From Pinisolibacter aquiterrae (GTDB lineage: Bacteria; Pseudomonadota; Alphaproteobacteria; Rhizobiales; Ancalomicrobiaceae): a DNA stretch of 64,000 nt. Positions within the stretch are counted from its first letter, which is position 1. Each line of letters opens with the position of its first letter. Made by a program: the position numbers and the translations under genes. The stretch is from the NCBI RefSeq assembly GCF_019160155.1, contig NZ_JAFNIH010000003.1, positions 1 to 64,000 on the forward strand. The letters are read 5' to 3'. This document shows positions 17,343 through 26,920 of the stretch, piece after piece. The notes beneath the pieces were generated by a model. The model was not told the origin of the DNA and made no database searches. It was given only the letters and a program-made list of their open reading frames with translations.

Positions 17343-18785
17343 ATGTCGATCGTCCGTTCCCTCGTCGGTTACGCCCCCGCCGTGGTGCTGCCGCGCCTCG
17401 CCTCGCTGGTGTTGGTGCTGGTGCTGACGCGCCTGATCTCCAAGCAGGAATACGGCCTCGTGGTTCTGGTCGCGACCATGGGCGAGGCGATCGACGGCGT
17501 CGTCAGCAATTGGGTGCGCATCGCCCTCGCCCGCTTCGCCTCGGCCCATCCCGACGCGATGGGGCGGGAGACGGTGCGCGCGGTCGCCGTCTATCTCATC
17601 ACGCTGGTGCCGGCGCTCCTGTTCGCGATCGGCTTCGGCTACTTCAATCAGGCGGATCGGACCGTCGAATTCATCGTCGCCCTCCTGATCTACATCCTGT
17701 CGATCGGCGTCCTGCGTTTCCCCTCGACCGTCATGTCGGTCCAAGGCGACCGCAACGGCATCGTCTCGATGGAGGCGACCAAGGCGCTCGGCATCCTCGT
17801 GCTCGGCATCGCCGCGACGTGGCTGTCGGAATCGTTCCTGGTCCAGACGGTGGTCTTCGCCACGGTGACGGTGGCGGTCGGCCTGTGGGGCGTGCTGCGC
17901 ACGACCCGGTCGATCGATTTCCGGTCGGGCACGGTCGAGCCGCTGAAGACCTTTCTCGCCTATGGCCTGCCGATCATTCCGACCGGCCTCATCACCGCGG
18001 CGCTCGCCTCCTCCGACCGTCTGTTCCTCAATCAGACGGCGGGCGCGGAGGCGCTGGCGCTCTATGCCGCCGGCGTGATGCTGGCGCGTCAGCCGATGGA
18101 CTTCATCTTCTCGCTCGCGGGCGTGCGGACCTTTCCGCTGCTGATGGAGGACTACGAGCGCGGCGGCGCGGCGCGCGGCGGCAAGCGGCTCGGCGAACTG
18201 ATCTCCGGCATCGTCTTCATCACCCTGCCGGCCGCCGCCGGCATCATTCTGGTGGCGCAGCCGATGACCCGGCTGCTGCTCGCCGAGGACTATGTCGCCA
18301 CCGCCGCCCTCGTCATCCCGGTCGCCGTGGTCTCGGCCCTTCTGGTCGGGTTCAAGTCCTTCGTGCTCGATCAGGTGTTCCACATGGTCAAGCGCAACGG
18401 GCTCAACGCGGTGATCTCGCTGCCGGCGGCGATCGTCGGGATCGGCGCCATGCTCCTCATGGTGCCGAAATGGGGGGTGCTCGGCTGCGCCGTCGCCTAT
18501 CTCATCCAATATCTCTTCATGGTCGCCGTGACCTTCGTCGTCACCCGGCGGCTCTTGCCCTTCCCGATCCCGTGGGGCGACATCGGCCGCACCGTCCTCG
18601 CCACGCTGGCGATGGTGGTCGTGTTGCTGGTCGCGCGCGGCACGCTCGAGCATCTGCCCACCGCGATCGACCTCGCCGCCTCGATCGTGCTCGGCATCGT
18701 CACCTATGTGGGGGCGGCGCTGGTGGTGCGGCCGTCGCCGGTCGAGGATCTGGTGCCGGCCCGGTTCCGTCGCGACAAGGCGTGA
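17343..18785 (+). CDS. Wzx-type oligosaccharide flippase (MOP superfamily)
   Basis: 480 residues with about 12-14 hydrophobic segments, no signal peptide and the start VGYAPAVVLPRLASLVLVLVL usual for polysaccharide flippases. It would move the undecaprenyl-diphosphate-linked repeat unit across the inner membrane for the Wzy-like polymerase. GGAGAG lies six bases ahead of the ATG. It closes the polysaccharide locus; the next gene starts 187 bp later and is unrelated. The repeat unit it accepts is unknown. Confidence 0.87.
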   Translation: MSIVRSLVGYAPAVVLPRLASLVLVLVLTRLISKQEYGLVVLVATMGEAIDGVVSNWVRIALARFASAHPDAMGRETVRAVAVYLITLVPALLFAIGFGYFNQADRTVEFIVALLIYILSIGVLRFPSTVMSVQGDRNGIVSMEATKALGILVLGIAATWLSESFLVQTVVFATVTVAVGLWGVLRTTRSIDFRSGTVEPLKTFLAYGLPIIPTGLITAALASSDRLFLNQTAGAEALALYAAGVMLARQPMDFIFSLAGVRTFPLLMEDYERGGAARGGKRLGELISGIVFITLPAAAGIILVAQPMTRLLLAEDYVATAALVIPVAVVSALLVGFKSFVLDQVFHMVKRNGLNAVISLPAAIVGIGAMLLMVPKWGVLGCAVAYLIQYLFMVAVTFVVTRRLLPFPIPWGDIGRTVLATLAMVVVLLVARGTLEHLPTAIDLAASIVLGIVTYVGAALVVRPSPVEDLVPARFRRDKA

Positions 18786-18972
18786 GCCCCAACCTCGTTC
18801 GCAGCGCGTACGAACGCCTCCATACGCCTGTCTCCCGGCAGCCGTGCGTCGCGCGGCGGCGACAGGTTCGCGCGCGACATGCTAGACGGCAGACTGGTCG
18901 TCGCGACGAGAGGGGGCGGATCGTCTCGCCTCCCGGGCGCGACCGACCCAGCGACGAAGACCGAGGAAACCG

Positions 18973-19800
18973 ATGGCCGGCATGGATCCGATGCACTTCT
19001 TGGAACTGGCGGGCGTCCTGCTCGCCGCAGGCGTGGTGTCGGGGTTGCTCGCGGGCCTCTTCGGGGTCGGCGGCGGCGCGGTGATCGTGCCGGTGCTGTT
19101 TCAGCTCTTCGGCGTCATCGGCGTGCCCGACGCGCTCCGGATGCAGCTCGCGGTCGGCACCTCGCTCGCCGTCATCATCCCCACCTCGATCCGCTCCTTC
19201 ATGACCCATCGGGCGCGCGGCGCGGTCGACGAGGAGCTGTTGAAGGCGTGGGCGCTGCCGGTGATCGGCGGCGTGATCCTCGGATCGTGGCTCGCCTCCT
19301 TCGCGCCGTCGGCGGTGTTCAAGCTGGTCTTCGTCTTCGTCGCCTGGGCGACGGCGATCAAGCTCGGCTTCGGCAAGGCGTCCTGGACCATCGCGCAGGA
19401 CATTCCGAAGGAGCCGGGCCGGTCGATCATCGGCGTCGTCACCGGGTTGTTGTCGGCCCTGATGGGCATCGGCGGCGGCTCGATCGTCAATCTGGTGATG
19501 AGCTTCTGCAATCGGCCGATCCACCAGTCGGTCGCGACCTCCTCCGGCGTCGGCGTCCTCATCTCGATCCCCGGCGCGATCGGCTTCATGGCGGCGGGCT
19601 GGTCGAAGATGGGCGAACTGCCGCCACTCTCGATCGGCTACGTCAGCCTGATCGGCGCGGCGCTGATCATGCCGACCTCGGTCTATGTGGCGCCGATCGG
19701 CGCGCGCCTCGCCCATCGCCTGCCCAAGCGGACGCTGGAGATCGTCTTCGCGCTCTTCCTGGCCCTGATGGGGCTGCGGTTCCTGGTCTCGCTGATCTGA
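18973..19800 (+). CDS. TauE/SafE-family membrane permease (putative sulfite/organosulfonate exporter)
   Basis: 275 residues with about eight hydrophobic segments arranged as two related halves. The glycine-rich repeats GLFGVGGGAVIVPVL (near 30) and LMGIGGGSIVNLV (near 165) are the family hallmark. Members export sulfite, sulfoacetate or other small anions; the substrate here is not known. The ATG at 18973 follows GAGGAAACCG. The metallo-hydrolase gene begins 12 bp after its stop and is likely in the same operon. Confidence 0.9.
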   Translation: MAGMDPMHFLELAGVLLAAGVVSGLLAGLFGVGGGAVIVPVLFQLFGVIGVPDALRMQLAVGTSLAVIIPTSIRSFMTHRARGAVDEELLKAWALPVIGGVILGSWLASFAPSAVFKLVFVFVAWATAIKLGFGKASWTIAQDIPKEPGRSIIGVVTGLLSALMGIGGGSIVNLVMSFCNRPIHQSVATSSGVGVLISIPGAIGFMAAGWSKMGELPPLSIGYVSLIGAALIMPTSVYVAPIGARLAHRLPKRTLEIVFALFLALMGLRFLVSLI

Positions 19801-19812
19801 CGGAGTGATGCC

Positions 19813-20745
19813 ATGAGCGATCGTCCCACGAGCGGCGGCCCCCTGATCTTCGATCGCGTCTTCGATCCGCGACACGGCGAGCGGGTCGCCGTCTCGCCGC
19901 TGGTGGCACGGGTGACGGCGAACAATCCCGGCCCCTTCACCTTCCACGGCACCAACACCTGGCTGATCGGCACCTCGGACGTGGCGGTGATCGACCCCGG
20001 CCCCGACGATCCCGCCCATGTGGCGGCGATCCTCTCGGCGGTCGGCTCGGCGCGAGTGACGGCGATCCTCGTCACCCACACCCATCGCGACCATTCCCCC
20101 GCCGCCGCCGCGCTCCAGGCGGCGACCGGCGCGCCGATCTGGGGCGAGGGTCCGCACCGGCCGGCGCGGCCGCTCGACCTCGGCGAGATCAACCCGATGG
20201 ACGCCTCCTCGCAGGGCGATTTCCAGCCCGACCGGGTGCTCGGCGACGGCGACGTCGTCAGCGGACCGGACTGGACGCTCGAGGCGATCGCCACCCCCGG
20301 CCACACCGCCAATCATCTCTGCTTCGCCCTTCCCGAGGAGAAGACCCTCTTCACCGGCGATCACGTGATGGCGTGGTCGACCTCGATCGTGGCGCCGCCG
20401 GACGGGGCGATGGTCGACTACATGGCCTCGCTCAGGCGGCTGATGGCACGCGAGGACCGGCTGCTGCTGCCGGCGCACGGAGCCGGCATCGGCGAGCCGC
20501 TCGCCTTCCTGCGCGGCCTCGAGGGGCATCGGCTCGGGCGCGAGGCGGCGTTCCTCGAGCAACTCGCGGAAGCGGAGAAGACCATCCGCGAGATGGTGGC
20601 GACGATCTACGCGGCGGTCGACCCGCGCCTGCACGGGGCGGCGGCGCTGTCGCTCTTCGCCCATGCCGAGGATCTCGCCGCGCGCGGCCTGATCGCCCCG
20701 ATCGAGGGCGAGGTGCGGCTTTCGGCGCGCTGGCGACGGCTCTGA
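19813..20745 (+). CDS. Metallo-beta-lactamase fold hydrolase (LACTB2-like)
   Basis: 310-residue soluble hydrolase. The metal-binding motif is His89-x-His91-x-Asp93-His94 (THTHRDH), with further ligands in TPGHTANHL, FTGDHVM and PAHGAG. The C-terminal winged-helix-like extension (about 240-310) is shared with LACTB2/RNase-like members, which act on RNA or thioesters. It sits 12 bp behind the TauE-like gene and converges on the DUF1499 gene with a 22-bp gap. The exact substrate cannot be assigned. Confidence 0.85.
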   Translation: MSDRPTSGGPLIFDRVFDPRHGERVAVSPLVARVTANNPGPFTFHGTNTWLIGTSDVAVIDPGPDDPAHVAAILSAVGSARVTAILVTHTHRDHSPAAAALQAATGAPIWGEGPHRPARPLDLGEINPMDASSQGDFQPDRVLGDGDVVSGPDWTLEAIATPGHTANHLCFALPEEKTLFTGDHVMAWSTSIVAPPDGAMVDYMASLRRLMAREDRLLLPAHGAGIGEPLAFLRGLEGHRLGREAAFLEQLAEAEKTIREMVATIYAAVDPRLHGAAALSLFAHAEDLAARGLIAPIEGEVRLSARWRRL

Positions 20746-20767
20746 CGCCGGCGTCCCGGGCTCGCCG

Positions 20768-21547
20768 TCAGCTGCCGTAGCTGGCGGCGACGGCGGTGTC
20801 GAGTTCGTCGAGGAAGGCGCGGATGCGGGCGGCGCCACGGCCGAAGTCGTGGCCGCCCCAGCGCGGCGACGAGCGCAGATCGATGCGCGCGCCCGAGGGT
20901 TCGGGCAGGATGCGGATCACCACGTCGTCGGAGAGGCCGAAGACCAGCGAGCGCGCCACCGCCTCGATGCGGCCGCGATCGCCGTCGCCGGAGGGCGGGG
21001 CTTCGTCGAGGATCGTCCAGCCGGCGGCCTCGATGCTGCGGCGGGTCACGGCGAAGAGCAGGTCGGAGCCGACCGAATAGCGGCGCGGGCCGATCTCCGG
21101 GGTGAGGGCGCGGATGCGGGCGCGCTCCTCGGGCGGCGGCGGCGTCGGCGTGTTGAAACGGCCGACGCGCTCGAAGGCGGCGGCGCGGTAGAGCGGCGGA
21201 TCGACCGCGTCGGTGGAGACGTCGACCAGACGAGGGTGGCTCAGGGCCTGGACGGCGAGCCAGCCGGCCGGCGTCAGGGCGACCAGCCCATAGAGGATGC
21301 CGGTGACCGCGTGGCGGGCGCCGAGGCGGCCGTCGGACCAGATCCGCGCCGCCGCGATCAGACCGGCGAGCACCGCCAGCGCGGCGACGGCGAAGGCGGC
21401 GATCGCCAGGGGTACCGCGTGATCGGTCGTCATGTGGCCGGTGCGGTGACCGACGATGGCGATGACCAGCACCGGAATCGCGAAGGTGCCGAGCATCCGG
21501 CTCCATCCGGCGAGACGGGATCGGCGCTGAGGCGGGCGGTAGATCAT
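20768..21547 (-). CDS. DUF1499 domain membrane protein
   Basis: 259 residues. Three or so hydrophobic segments (about 18-110) are followed by the soluble DUF1499 domain (about 130-255), recognised by FNTPTPPPPEERARI, the internal SLVFGLSDDVVIRI strand and RSSPRWGGHDFGRGAARIRAF. Its function is not known. The ATG at 21547 opens the frame. It is divergent from the DUF3297 gene, with about 186 bp between them. Confidence 0.8.
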   Translation of the reverse strand: MIYRPPQRRSRLAGWSRMLGTFAIPVLVIAIVGHRTGHMTTDHAVPLAIAAFAVAALAVLAGLIAAARIWSDGRLGARHAVTGILYGLVALTPAGWLAVQALSHPRLVDVSTDAVDPPLYRAAAFERVGRFNTPTPPPPEERARIRALTPEIGPRRYSVGSDLLFAVTRRSIEAAGWTILDEAPPSGDGDRGRIEAVARSLVFGLSDDVVIRILPEPSGARIDLRSSPRWGGHDFGRGAARIRAFLDELDTAVAASYGS

Positions 21548-21733
21548 GAGCGGGCGGCCGTCGGTTGGTCGGGGCGTCGTCTCCCTCTAGCACGACCGGC
21601 GGCGGGCCGGGAGAGGCGGCGGTGGGGATCCGACGCCGGGGTTTGACCCGCCGCGCGAAACGGTGCATGTCGGGGCGACTTCGCTCCCCGCGCCCGGCGC
21701 GACCGGAGCCCTGCCCTCGAGGATGAGACCCGC

Positions 21734-22015
21734 ATGACCGACGAGACCCCGACCTCCGCCGACGCGACCGAGACTCCCGCGACCGTGGCCCTGCCCGACC
21801 GCCTGTCGATCGATCCGCGCAGCCCCTATTTCGACGGCGACGTGCTCCAGGCCGGCATCGGCGTGCGCTTCAAGGGCGTGGAGAAGTTCAACGTCGAGGA
21901 ATACTGCATCTCCGAAGGCTGGATCCGGGTTCCCGCCGGCAAGGCGATGGACCGCTACGGCCGCCCGCTGACGATCAAGCTCTCCGGCGACGTCGAAGTG
22001 TGGGTGAAGGGGTGA
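21734..22015 (+). CDS. DUF3297 family protein
   Basis: 93-residue small soluble protein of the DUF3297 family, recognised by LPDRLSIDPRSPYF, VLQAGIGVRFKG and YCISEGWIRVPAGK followed by KLSGDVEVW. The N-terminal 20 residues are Thr/Glu/Ala-rich and probably flexible. The family is widespread in Proteobacteria without an assigned function. GAGGATGAGACCCGC precedes the ATG. Downstream is a structured repeat region (22055-22166) separating it from the convergent FUSC gene. Confidence 0.88.
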   Translation: MTDETPTSADATETPATVALPDRLSIDPRSPYFDGDVLQAGIGVRFKGVEKFNVEEYCISEGWIRVPAGKAMDRYGRPLTIKLSGDVEVWVKG

Positions 22016-22054
22016 GGAACGGTCCTCGCCCCGGACCCCGTCCGGGACGAGGAC

Positions 22055-22166
22055 GCGAAGCCCCGGTGGGGCTTCGCGAGTGACGAACGCCGCGAGCCAC
22101 GCTCGCGGCCGGGCCCCGGTGGGGCTTCGCGAGTGACGAACGCCGCGAGCCACGCTCGCGGCCGGG
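22055..22166. repeat. Perfect 53-bp tandem duplication with two hairpins per unit
   Basis: Unit 1 is 22061-22113 and unit 2 is 22114-22166, identical throughout. Each unit has CCCCGGTGGGG (in unit 1 extended by flanking bases to a 10-bp stem, GCGAAGCCCC/GGGGCTTCGC, 22055-22077) and CGCGAGC-CAC-GCTCGCG (22091-22107 in unit 1). A further stem, GTCCTCG/CGAGGAC, encloses 22022-22054, and a decayed third copy may lie near 22207-22230. It separates convergent genes, so it may serve as a transcription end or be a REP-like mobile hairpin. Confidence 0.85.
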
Positions 22167-22265
22167 CTCGCAGTTTCGACCCTTCCGGCCGAAAGTGAGA
22201 TCGGAGGCCCCGATGCGGCTTCGCGCGCGACCGACGCTCGGCCTCCCGCGCCCGCGTCGCCGCCC

Positions 22266-24239
22266 TCACGCCGCGACCGGCACCCCCTCCCCCGTCTCGG
22301 ACCGTGACCGCGCCAGCGCGAAGAAGGCGTGATGGTCGAGGAGACCGTCGGCGGCGAGGCGCAGACGCGCGGCATCCTCGGCGCGGCCGGCGCGGTCGAG
22401 GCGCGCGGCGGCGGTTCGGATCGTCCGCGCCAGCCGGTCGGGGGCCTCGTCGATCCCGGCGACGCGATCGAGCGCCACGCGCAGGACCCGGGCGATGGAG
22501 GGCGCGAGCCTCGGCTCGGCGGCGATGTCGCGCATTCTGAGGATCGCCGAGCCCAGATCGAGCACGGCCAGCCCGCCCTCGCTGATCGACAGCGGGCGCC
22601 CCCCTGCCTTTTCCGCCCAGCGGATCGATCGCAGCAGGCGGTGATAGAGACGGCTGCGCCAGACCGCGCGATCGACCGGGCGACGCGTCGACCGGGCCAT
22701 GGCGCGCAGGTCGTGGACCATGCCGGCGACCAGCGTCTCGAGGCGGCGGCGCGGGCCGACCGGATAAACCAGCCGATAGGCGAACCAGCCGGCGATCGGC
22801 GCCGAGGCGACCGCCGCCGCCACCGCGAGGGAATGCAGCACGGTGCCGCTCGGCGGGTCGATCGGCTGCGACAGCAGCAGCACGACCATGTTGTAGTCGA
22901 AACCGGCGAGTTGCGTCCGGCGATGGGCGAAGACGGCGACGCCGAGGAGCACGAAGGGCATCAGCGTCAGGATCCGGCCGATCTCGCCGTCGACCAGCGG
23001 CCAGACGAACCAGCGGCAGGCGAGCGCCCCGAGCGCGCCGAGGACCTGGCCGAAGAACACGTTGCGCATGAACTGCGCCGGGTTGTCGAAGGTGGAGAAC
23101 AGCGACGTCATGATCGCGGTTCCCAACAAGAGGAACGGTCCGCCGCTCCAGCCGGTCGTCAGCCAGAAGGTTCCGACCAGGACCATGGTGGCGACCGAGC
23201 GCACCGAGGCCTCGCGGGCGCCGACCCAATCGCGGTGGAGGACGACCAGCGGTCCGGCCGAGGAGGCCCGACGTCCGGCGTCGTCGGGGTCGGGGCGATC
23301 GCTCAGCGCCGCGAAGAGCGGTCCGAGGATCTCGAGGAGACGCGAGCGGCCGGCGGCGAGGCCCAGAGCATGATCGAGCGCGCGATCGAGGGCGGCGTCG
23401 CGCCCCGCCGGCCGCGTGGGATCCTCGAGCCGGCCGGCGGCGGCGTCGAGCGCTTCGGCGAGATCGTCGGGCAGGACCTCGACGCTCGGCGCGTGAAGCC
23501 AGAGGAGGCCGGCGACCAGCGCGACGAGGCGGCCACGGACGGCGCGAACCAGCCTGCGGGAGCGCAGCGATCCGGCGCCGTGGGGATCGAGCCCCTCGTC
23601 GATCTCGGCGATCACCGAAAGCGCGCGCGCGGCGGCGGTGACGCGGCGGTCATGAGCGGGATGGACGCGCGCGGCGAGCGCCCGCAGGAACTCGGCGGCG
23701 ATCGCGTCGACCCGGGCGACGATCGGCTGCTCGCGCCCGGCCGGCGCGACGATCAGTCCGACGACGAGGGCGACGCCGACCCCGGTCAGGACCGTCGCCA
23801 GACGGTCGGCCCCGAGCAGCACGACGTGTTCGGGATGGGCGGCGTCGAGCAGCGCGACCATGGCGGCGGAATAGCCGGCGAGCATGGTGCCGTAGGAGAC
23901 GAAGCCGCGCTGGATGTTGCCGATGCCGGCGCAGGCGCCGATCCAGGCGGAGAGACCGGCGACCAGGAGCCAGGGCCGATCGATCGAGGAGGAGACGAGG
24001 AAGACCCCGACGAGCGTGCCGCTGACCGTGCCGGCGAAACGCCAGAAGCTCTTCTCGAGCAATTGGCCGCGCGAGGGTTGCGAGGCGGCCCAGACGGTCA
24101 TCGCCGCCCATTGCGGGTGTTCGAGGCCGAGGGCGGCGGCGAGCGCGAGCGCGAGGCAGGCGGCGACCGCGGTCGGCGCGGCGAAGCGCAGGCGGGCGAG
24201 ATCGAACCCGGCGCGGGTGAGCGTGGCGGCGAGGCTCAC
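22266..24239 (-). CDS. FUSC-family inner-membrane transporter (aromatic acid efflux/YccS-type)
   Basis: 657 residues with two clusters of about five or six hydrophobic segments (about 15-160 and 350-490), each followed by a soluble stretch, the layout of FUSC/AaeB/YccS proteins. The first half contains HPQWAAMTVWAASQPSRGQLLEKSFWR cut short here as the conserved first-pore motif region around residue 45. These are thought to export aromatic acids or toxic organics. The GTG at 24239 overlaps the MarR stop (GTGA), so the pump is translationally coupled to its regulator. No membrane-fusion partner is present next door. Confidence 0.85.
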   Translation of the reverse strand: MSLAATLTRAGFDLARLRFAAPTAVAACLALALAAALGLEHPQWAAMTVWAASQPSRGQLLEKSFWRFAGTVSGTLVGVFLVSSSIDRPWLLVAGLSAWIGACAGIGNIQRGFVSYGTMLAGYSAAMVALLDAAHPEHVVLLGADRLATVLTGVGVALVVGLIVAPAGREQPIVARVDAIAAEFLRALAARVHPAHDRRVTAAARALSVIAEIDEGLDPHGAGSLRSRRLVRAVRGRLVALVAGLLWLHAPSVEVLPDDLAEALDAAAGRLEDPTRPAGRDAALDRALDHALGLAAGRSRLLEILGPLFAALSDRPDPDDAGRRASSAGPLVVLHRDWVGAREASVRSVATMVLVGTFWLTTGWSGGPFLLLGTAIMTSLFSTFDNPAQFMRNVFFGQVLGALGALACRWFVWPLVDGEIGRILTLMPFVLLGVAVFAHRRTQLAGFDYNMVVLLLSQPIDPPSGTVLHSLAVAAAVASAPIAGWFAYRLVYPVGPRRRLETLVAGMVHDLRAMARSTRRPVDRAVWRSRLYHRLLRSIRWAEKAGGRPLSISEGGLAVLDLGSAILRMRDIAAEPRLAPSIARVLRVALDRVAGIDEAPDRLARTIRTAAARLDRAGRAEDAARLRLAADGLLDHHAFFALARSRSETGEGVPVAA

Positions 24240-24682
24240 GGCCGCGCCCCCTGCTCGGCGAAGGCGGCGATCCCGCCTTCGATGCGATCGAACATCGCGA
24301 TCGCCGCGGCGAGATCGGCGCGCTCGACGCCGGCGAGCATCGCGCCCTCGCTCGCCGCCAGGATCGCGCGGATCTCGACGACGGCGGCGGTGCCGGCCTC
24401 GGTCAGATGAACGCAGCGCGCGCGGCGATCGTTCGGCTTGGCGCGCCGCTCGACCCAGCCGCGCGCGGTGAGCGCGTCGAGGAGGCGCACCAGCGTCGAA
24501 TCGTCGAGGCCGCAGCGCAGGGCGAGATCGCGCTGGGTGATCCCGCCGTTCTCGGCGAGATGGACCATCGGCACCCAGGAGGCATCGGCGAAGCCGCGCG
24601 CCGCCAAGGCCTCGTCGAGCGCGCGCCGCCAACGCCGGGCGAGCCCGACCAGGTGAAACCCGAAACGGGAGTCGAGAGACAT
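24236..24682 (-). CDS. MarR-family transcriptional regulator
   Basis: 148-residue winged-helix repressor. The helix-turn-helix covers about 50-95 (ITQRDLALRCGLDDSTLVRL) with the wing KPNDRRARCVHLT. It probably senses a small aromatic compound and controls the FUSC pump encoded directly after it. The ATG at 24682 is chosen because AGGA stands seven bases ahead; the ATG at 24697 lies inside the long palindrome 24694-24731 and has no ribosome site. Confidence 0.88.
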   Translation of the reverse strand: MSLDSRFGFHLVGLARRWRRALDEALAARGFADASWVPMVHLAENGGITQRDLALRCGLDDSTLVRLLDALTARGWVERRAKPNDRRARCVHLTEAGTAAVVEIRAILAASEGAMLAGVERADLAAAIAMFDRIEGGIAAFAEQGARP

Positions 24683-24693
24683 CGAAGGATCCT

Positions 24694-24731
24694 GCATATC
24701 AAATCATCTCTCATGAAATGATTTGATATGC
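24694..24731. promoter_or_regulatory. Palindromic operator upstream of marR-FUSC
   Basis: Perfect inverted repeat with 14-bp arms, GCATATCAAATCAT and ATGATTTGATATGC, separated by 10 bp (CTCTCATGAA), ending 12 bp before the marR start. It is AT-rich in a GC-rich neighbourhood. Position and symmetry fit an autoregulatory MarR operator overlapping the promoter or 5' leader; binding is inferred. Confidence 0.75.
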
Positions 24732-24798
24732 AACTATGCGGACGGTGGGGCGGGGGGACCGAGGCCGGGTGACCGACGCCCTCTCCGCATCCCTCTCC

Positions 24799-26427
24799 TC
24801 ACACCCCCGGCAGCTTGTAATCCCGGAACTGCTCCCTCAGCGACATCTTCTGGATCTTGCCGGTGGCGGTGTGGGGGATCTCCTCGATGAAGACCACGTC
24901 GTCGGGCATCCACCACTTGGCGATCTTGTCCTCGTAATAGGCGAGGATCTTCTCCTTGGTCGGGGTCGCGCCGGGCTTCGGCACGATGATCAGGAGCGGG
25001 CGTTCGTCCCACTTCGGGTGGAACACGCCGATCACCGCCGCCTCCAGCACGTCCGGATGGGCGATCGCCAGATTTTCCAGGTCGATCGTCGAGATCCACT
25101 CGCCGCCGGACTTGATCACGTCCTTGGCGCGGTCGGTGATCTGCATGTAGCCGTTCTCGTCGATGGTCGCGACGTCGCCGGTGTCGAAGAACCCGTCCTC
25201 ACCGAAGGCCTCCTGGCCGGCACCCTTGAAATAGCCGCCGGCGATCGCGGGACCGCGCACGCGCAGGCGCCCGAAGGCCTTGCCGTCGCGCGGACGTTCG
25301 CGGTTCTGATCGTCGGTGATCTTCATCTCGACGCCGAAGGGCGGAACGCCCTGCTTCACCTGAAGGTCGAGCCGGGCCTCGATGTCGAGGTCGGCGGTCT
25401 CGGGCTTGAGGCCGCAGATGGTGCCGAGCGGGCTCGTCTCGGTCATGCCCCAGGCATGCGCGACGCGGACGTCGTAGACCTTCTCGAACTTCTCGGTCAT
25501 GGCCCGCGGACAGGCGGCACCGCCGATCACCACCCGCTCGAGGTGGGTCAGACCGAGCTTCTTGGCCTCCATGTGCTGCAGCAGCATCTGCCAGACGGTG
25601 GGGACGGCGGCGGTCAGCGTGACCTTGCCGACCTCGAGGATCTCGTGGATCGAGGCGCCGTCGAGCTTGGCGCCCGGCATCACCATCGCGGCGCCGACCA
25701 TCGGCGCGGTGAAGGCGAGCGACCAGCAGTTGGCGTGGAACATCGGCACGACCGGCATGATCACGTCGCGCGAACCGCAGCCGAACATGTCGACCTGGGA
25801 CGCCTGGAAGGCATGGAGCACGTTCGAACGGTGCGAATAGACGACGCCCTTGGGGTGGCCGGTGGTGCCGGAGGTGTAGCAGAGGCCGGCGGCGGTGTTC
25901 TCGTCGAAGGTCCGCCACACGAAGTCGTCGTCGGCCTCCTTCAGCCATTCCTCATAGGGAACCGCGTTCGGCAGGGTCGTCGCGGGCATGTGCTCGGCGT
26001 CGGTCAGCACGATCACCTGCTCGAGGGTCGGCATGTCGGCGATGTACTTCTCGATCACCGGCAGGAAGGTCAGGTCGACGAAGAGGAGGCGGTCCTCGGC
26101 GTCGTTGACGATCCACACGATCTGATCATGGAAGAGGCGCGGATTGACGGTGTGATAGATCGCGCCGAGGCCGAGCAGGCCGTACCAGACCTCCATGTGG
26201 CGCCAGGTGTTCCAGGCGAGCGTGGCGACGCGGTCGCCGAGGCGGATGCCGTGCTTCTCGAGCCGTTTGGCGACGCGGAGCGAGCGGGTGCGCATCTCGG
26301 CATAGGTGGTGGTGTGGAACGGCCCCTCGACCGAGCGGGTCATCACCGTGCGCTTCGGGTGAAGGAGCGCGGCATGGTCGATGATCTTGGTGCAGAGCAG
26401 GGGCCAGTTCTGCATGGAGCCGAGCAT
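24799..26427 (-). CDS. AMP-forming acyl-CoA ligase (fatty-acyl/DmdB-type)
   Basis: 542-residue ANL-superfamily enzyme that activates a carboxylic acid to acyl-AMP and then acyl-CoA in the cytosol. Motifs: P-loop [32 protein letters not shown], the hinge [21 protein letters not shown], and the catalytic Lys in TGKIQKM near the C-terminus. Length and pattern match medium/long-chain fatty-acid ligases and the 3-methylmercaptopropionyl-CoA ligase DmdB group. GGGAGGAACAC ahead of the ATG at 26427 decides the start. It stands alone between the marR region and a long gap. Substrate choice is not resolved. Confidence 0.9.
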   Translation of the reverse strand: MLGSMQNWPLLCTKIIDHAALLHPKRTVMTRSVEGPFHTTTYAEMRTRSLRVAKRLEKHGIRLGDRVATLAWNTWRHMEVWYGLLGLGAIYHTVNPRLFHDQIVWIVNDAEDRLLFVDLTFLPVIEKYIADMPTLEQVIVLTDAEHMPATTLPNAVPYEEWLKEADDDFVWRTFDENTAAGLCYTSGTTGHPKGVVYSHRSNVLHAFQASQVDMFGCGSRDVIMPVVPMFHANCWSLAFTAPMVGAAMVMPGAKLDGASIHEILEVGKVTLTAAVPTVWQMLLQHMEAKKLGLTHLERVVIGGAACPRAMTEKFEKVYDVRVAHAWGMTETSPLGTICGLKPETADLDIEARLDLQVKQGVPPFGVEMKITDDQNRERPRDGKAFGRLRVRGPAIAGGYFKGAGQEAFGEDGFFDTGDVATIDENGYMQITDRAKDVIKSGGEWISTIDLENLAIAHPDVLEAAVIGVFHPKWDERPLLIIVPKPGATPTKEKILAYYEDKIAKWWMPDDVVFIEEIPHTATGKIQKMSLREQFRDYKLPGV

Positions 26428-26920
26428 GTGTTCCTCCCTCGCGTCCCTTATGGGCACGACATTGACGTTTCGGTCACTTCGTTAAACCAAGCGTCATGGA
26501 TTCTGTCGAGTCCGACTTTGCACGGTGAAACCCCGGACGGGGACGTCACGCCGGCCGGCCCGGCTCGTCGTCTTCGTTTCACCCGAGCCGGATCGACGCT
26601 CGCGCGCGGTGGAAAACCGCCGTCCGAGCCCCCTCGAAATCGCATGTCCGGCATCTCGATATGCAAGGCACATGCGGGCGGCTTTCGCGAAGGCGAGCCT
26701 TGGAGCCATTTTCTACGCCTAAAGTCGTACAAGTGCTTACTATGCACTCGCGCAACACTGCTCGATATTCCGAAGCATCGGAGTTTCGACGACTAGAAGA
26801 CGCCGCAATTCGGGACCAGATCGGTCATATCCGGTGCAGATCATGCCGGGCGACCAGCGGGGGACCGACGACGATGTCGCGATCGAGACCCGAGGGAGCG
26901 AAACGCGATCGAGGTTCGAA
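26428..26920. other. 493-bp intergenic region
   Basis: Between the leftward acyl-CoA ligase and the rightward 52-residue gene. The stretch near 26458-26490 (TTGACG, GTTAAACC) and the low-GC stretch 26712-26775 are plausible promoter regions for the two divergent directions. A short stem GCGGT/ACCGC occurs around 26608-26622. I see no RNA gene, terminator with T-run or convincing further coding frame. Confidence 0.4.

Noticed and set aside
22055-22166. CRISPR array
   Set aside because: Only two abutting identical units without spacers; each unit is itself two hairpins.
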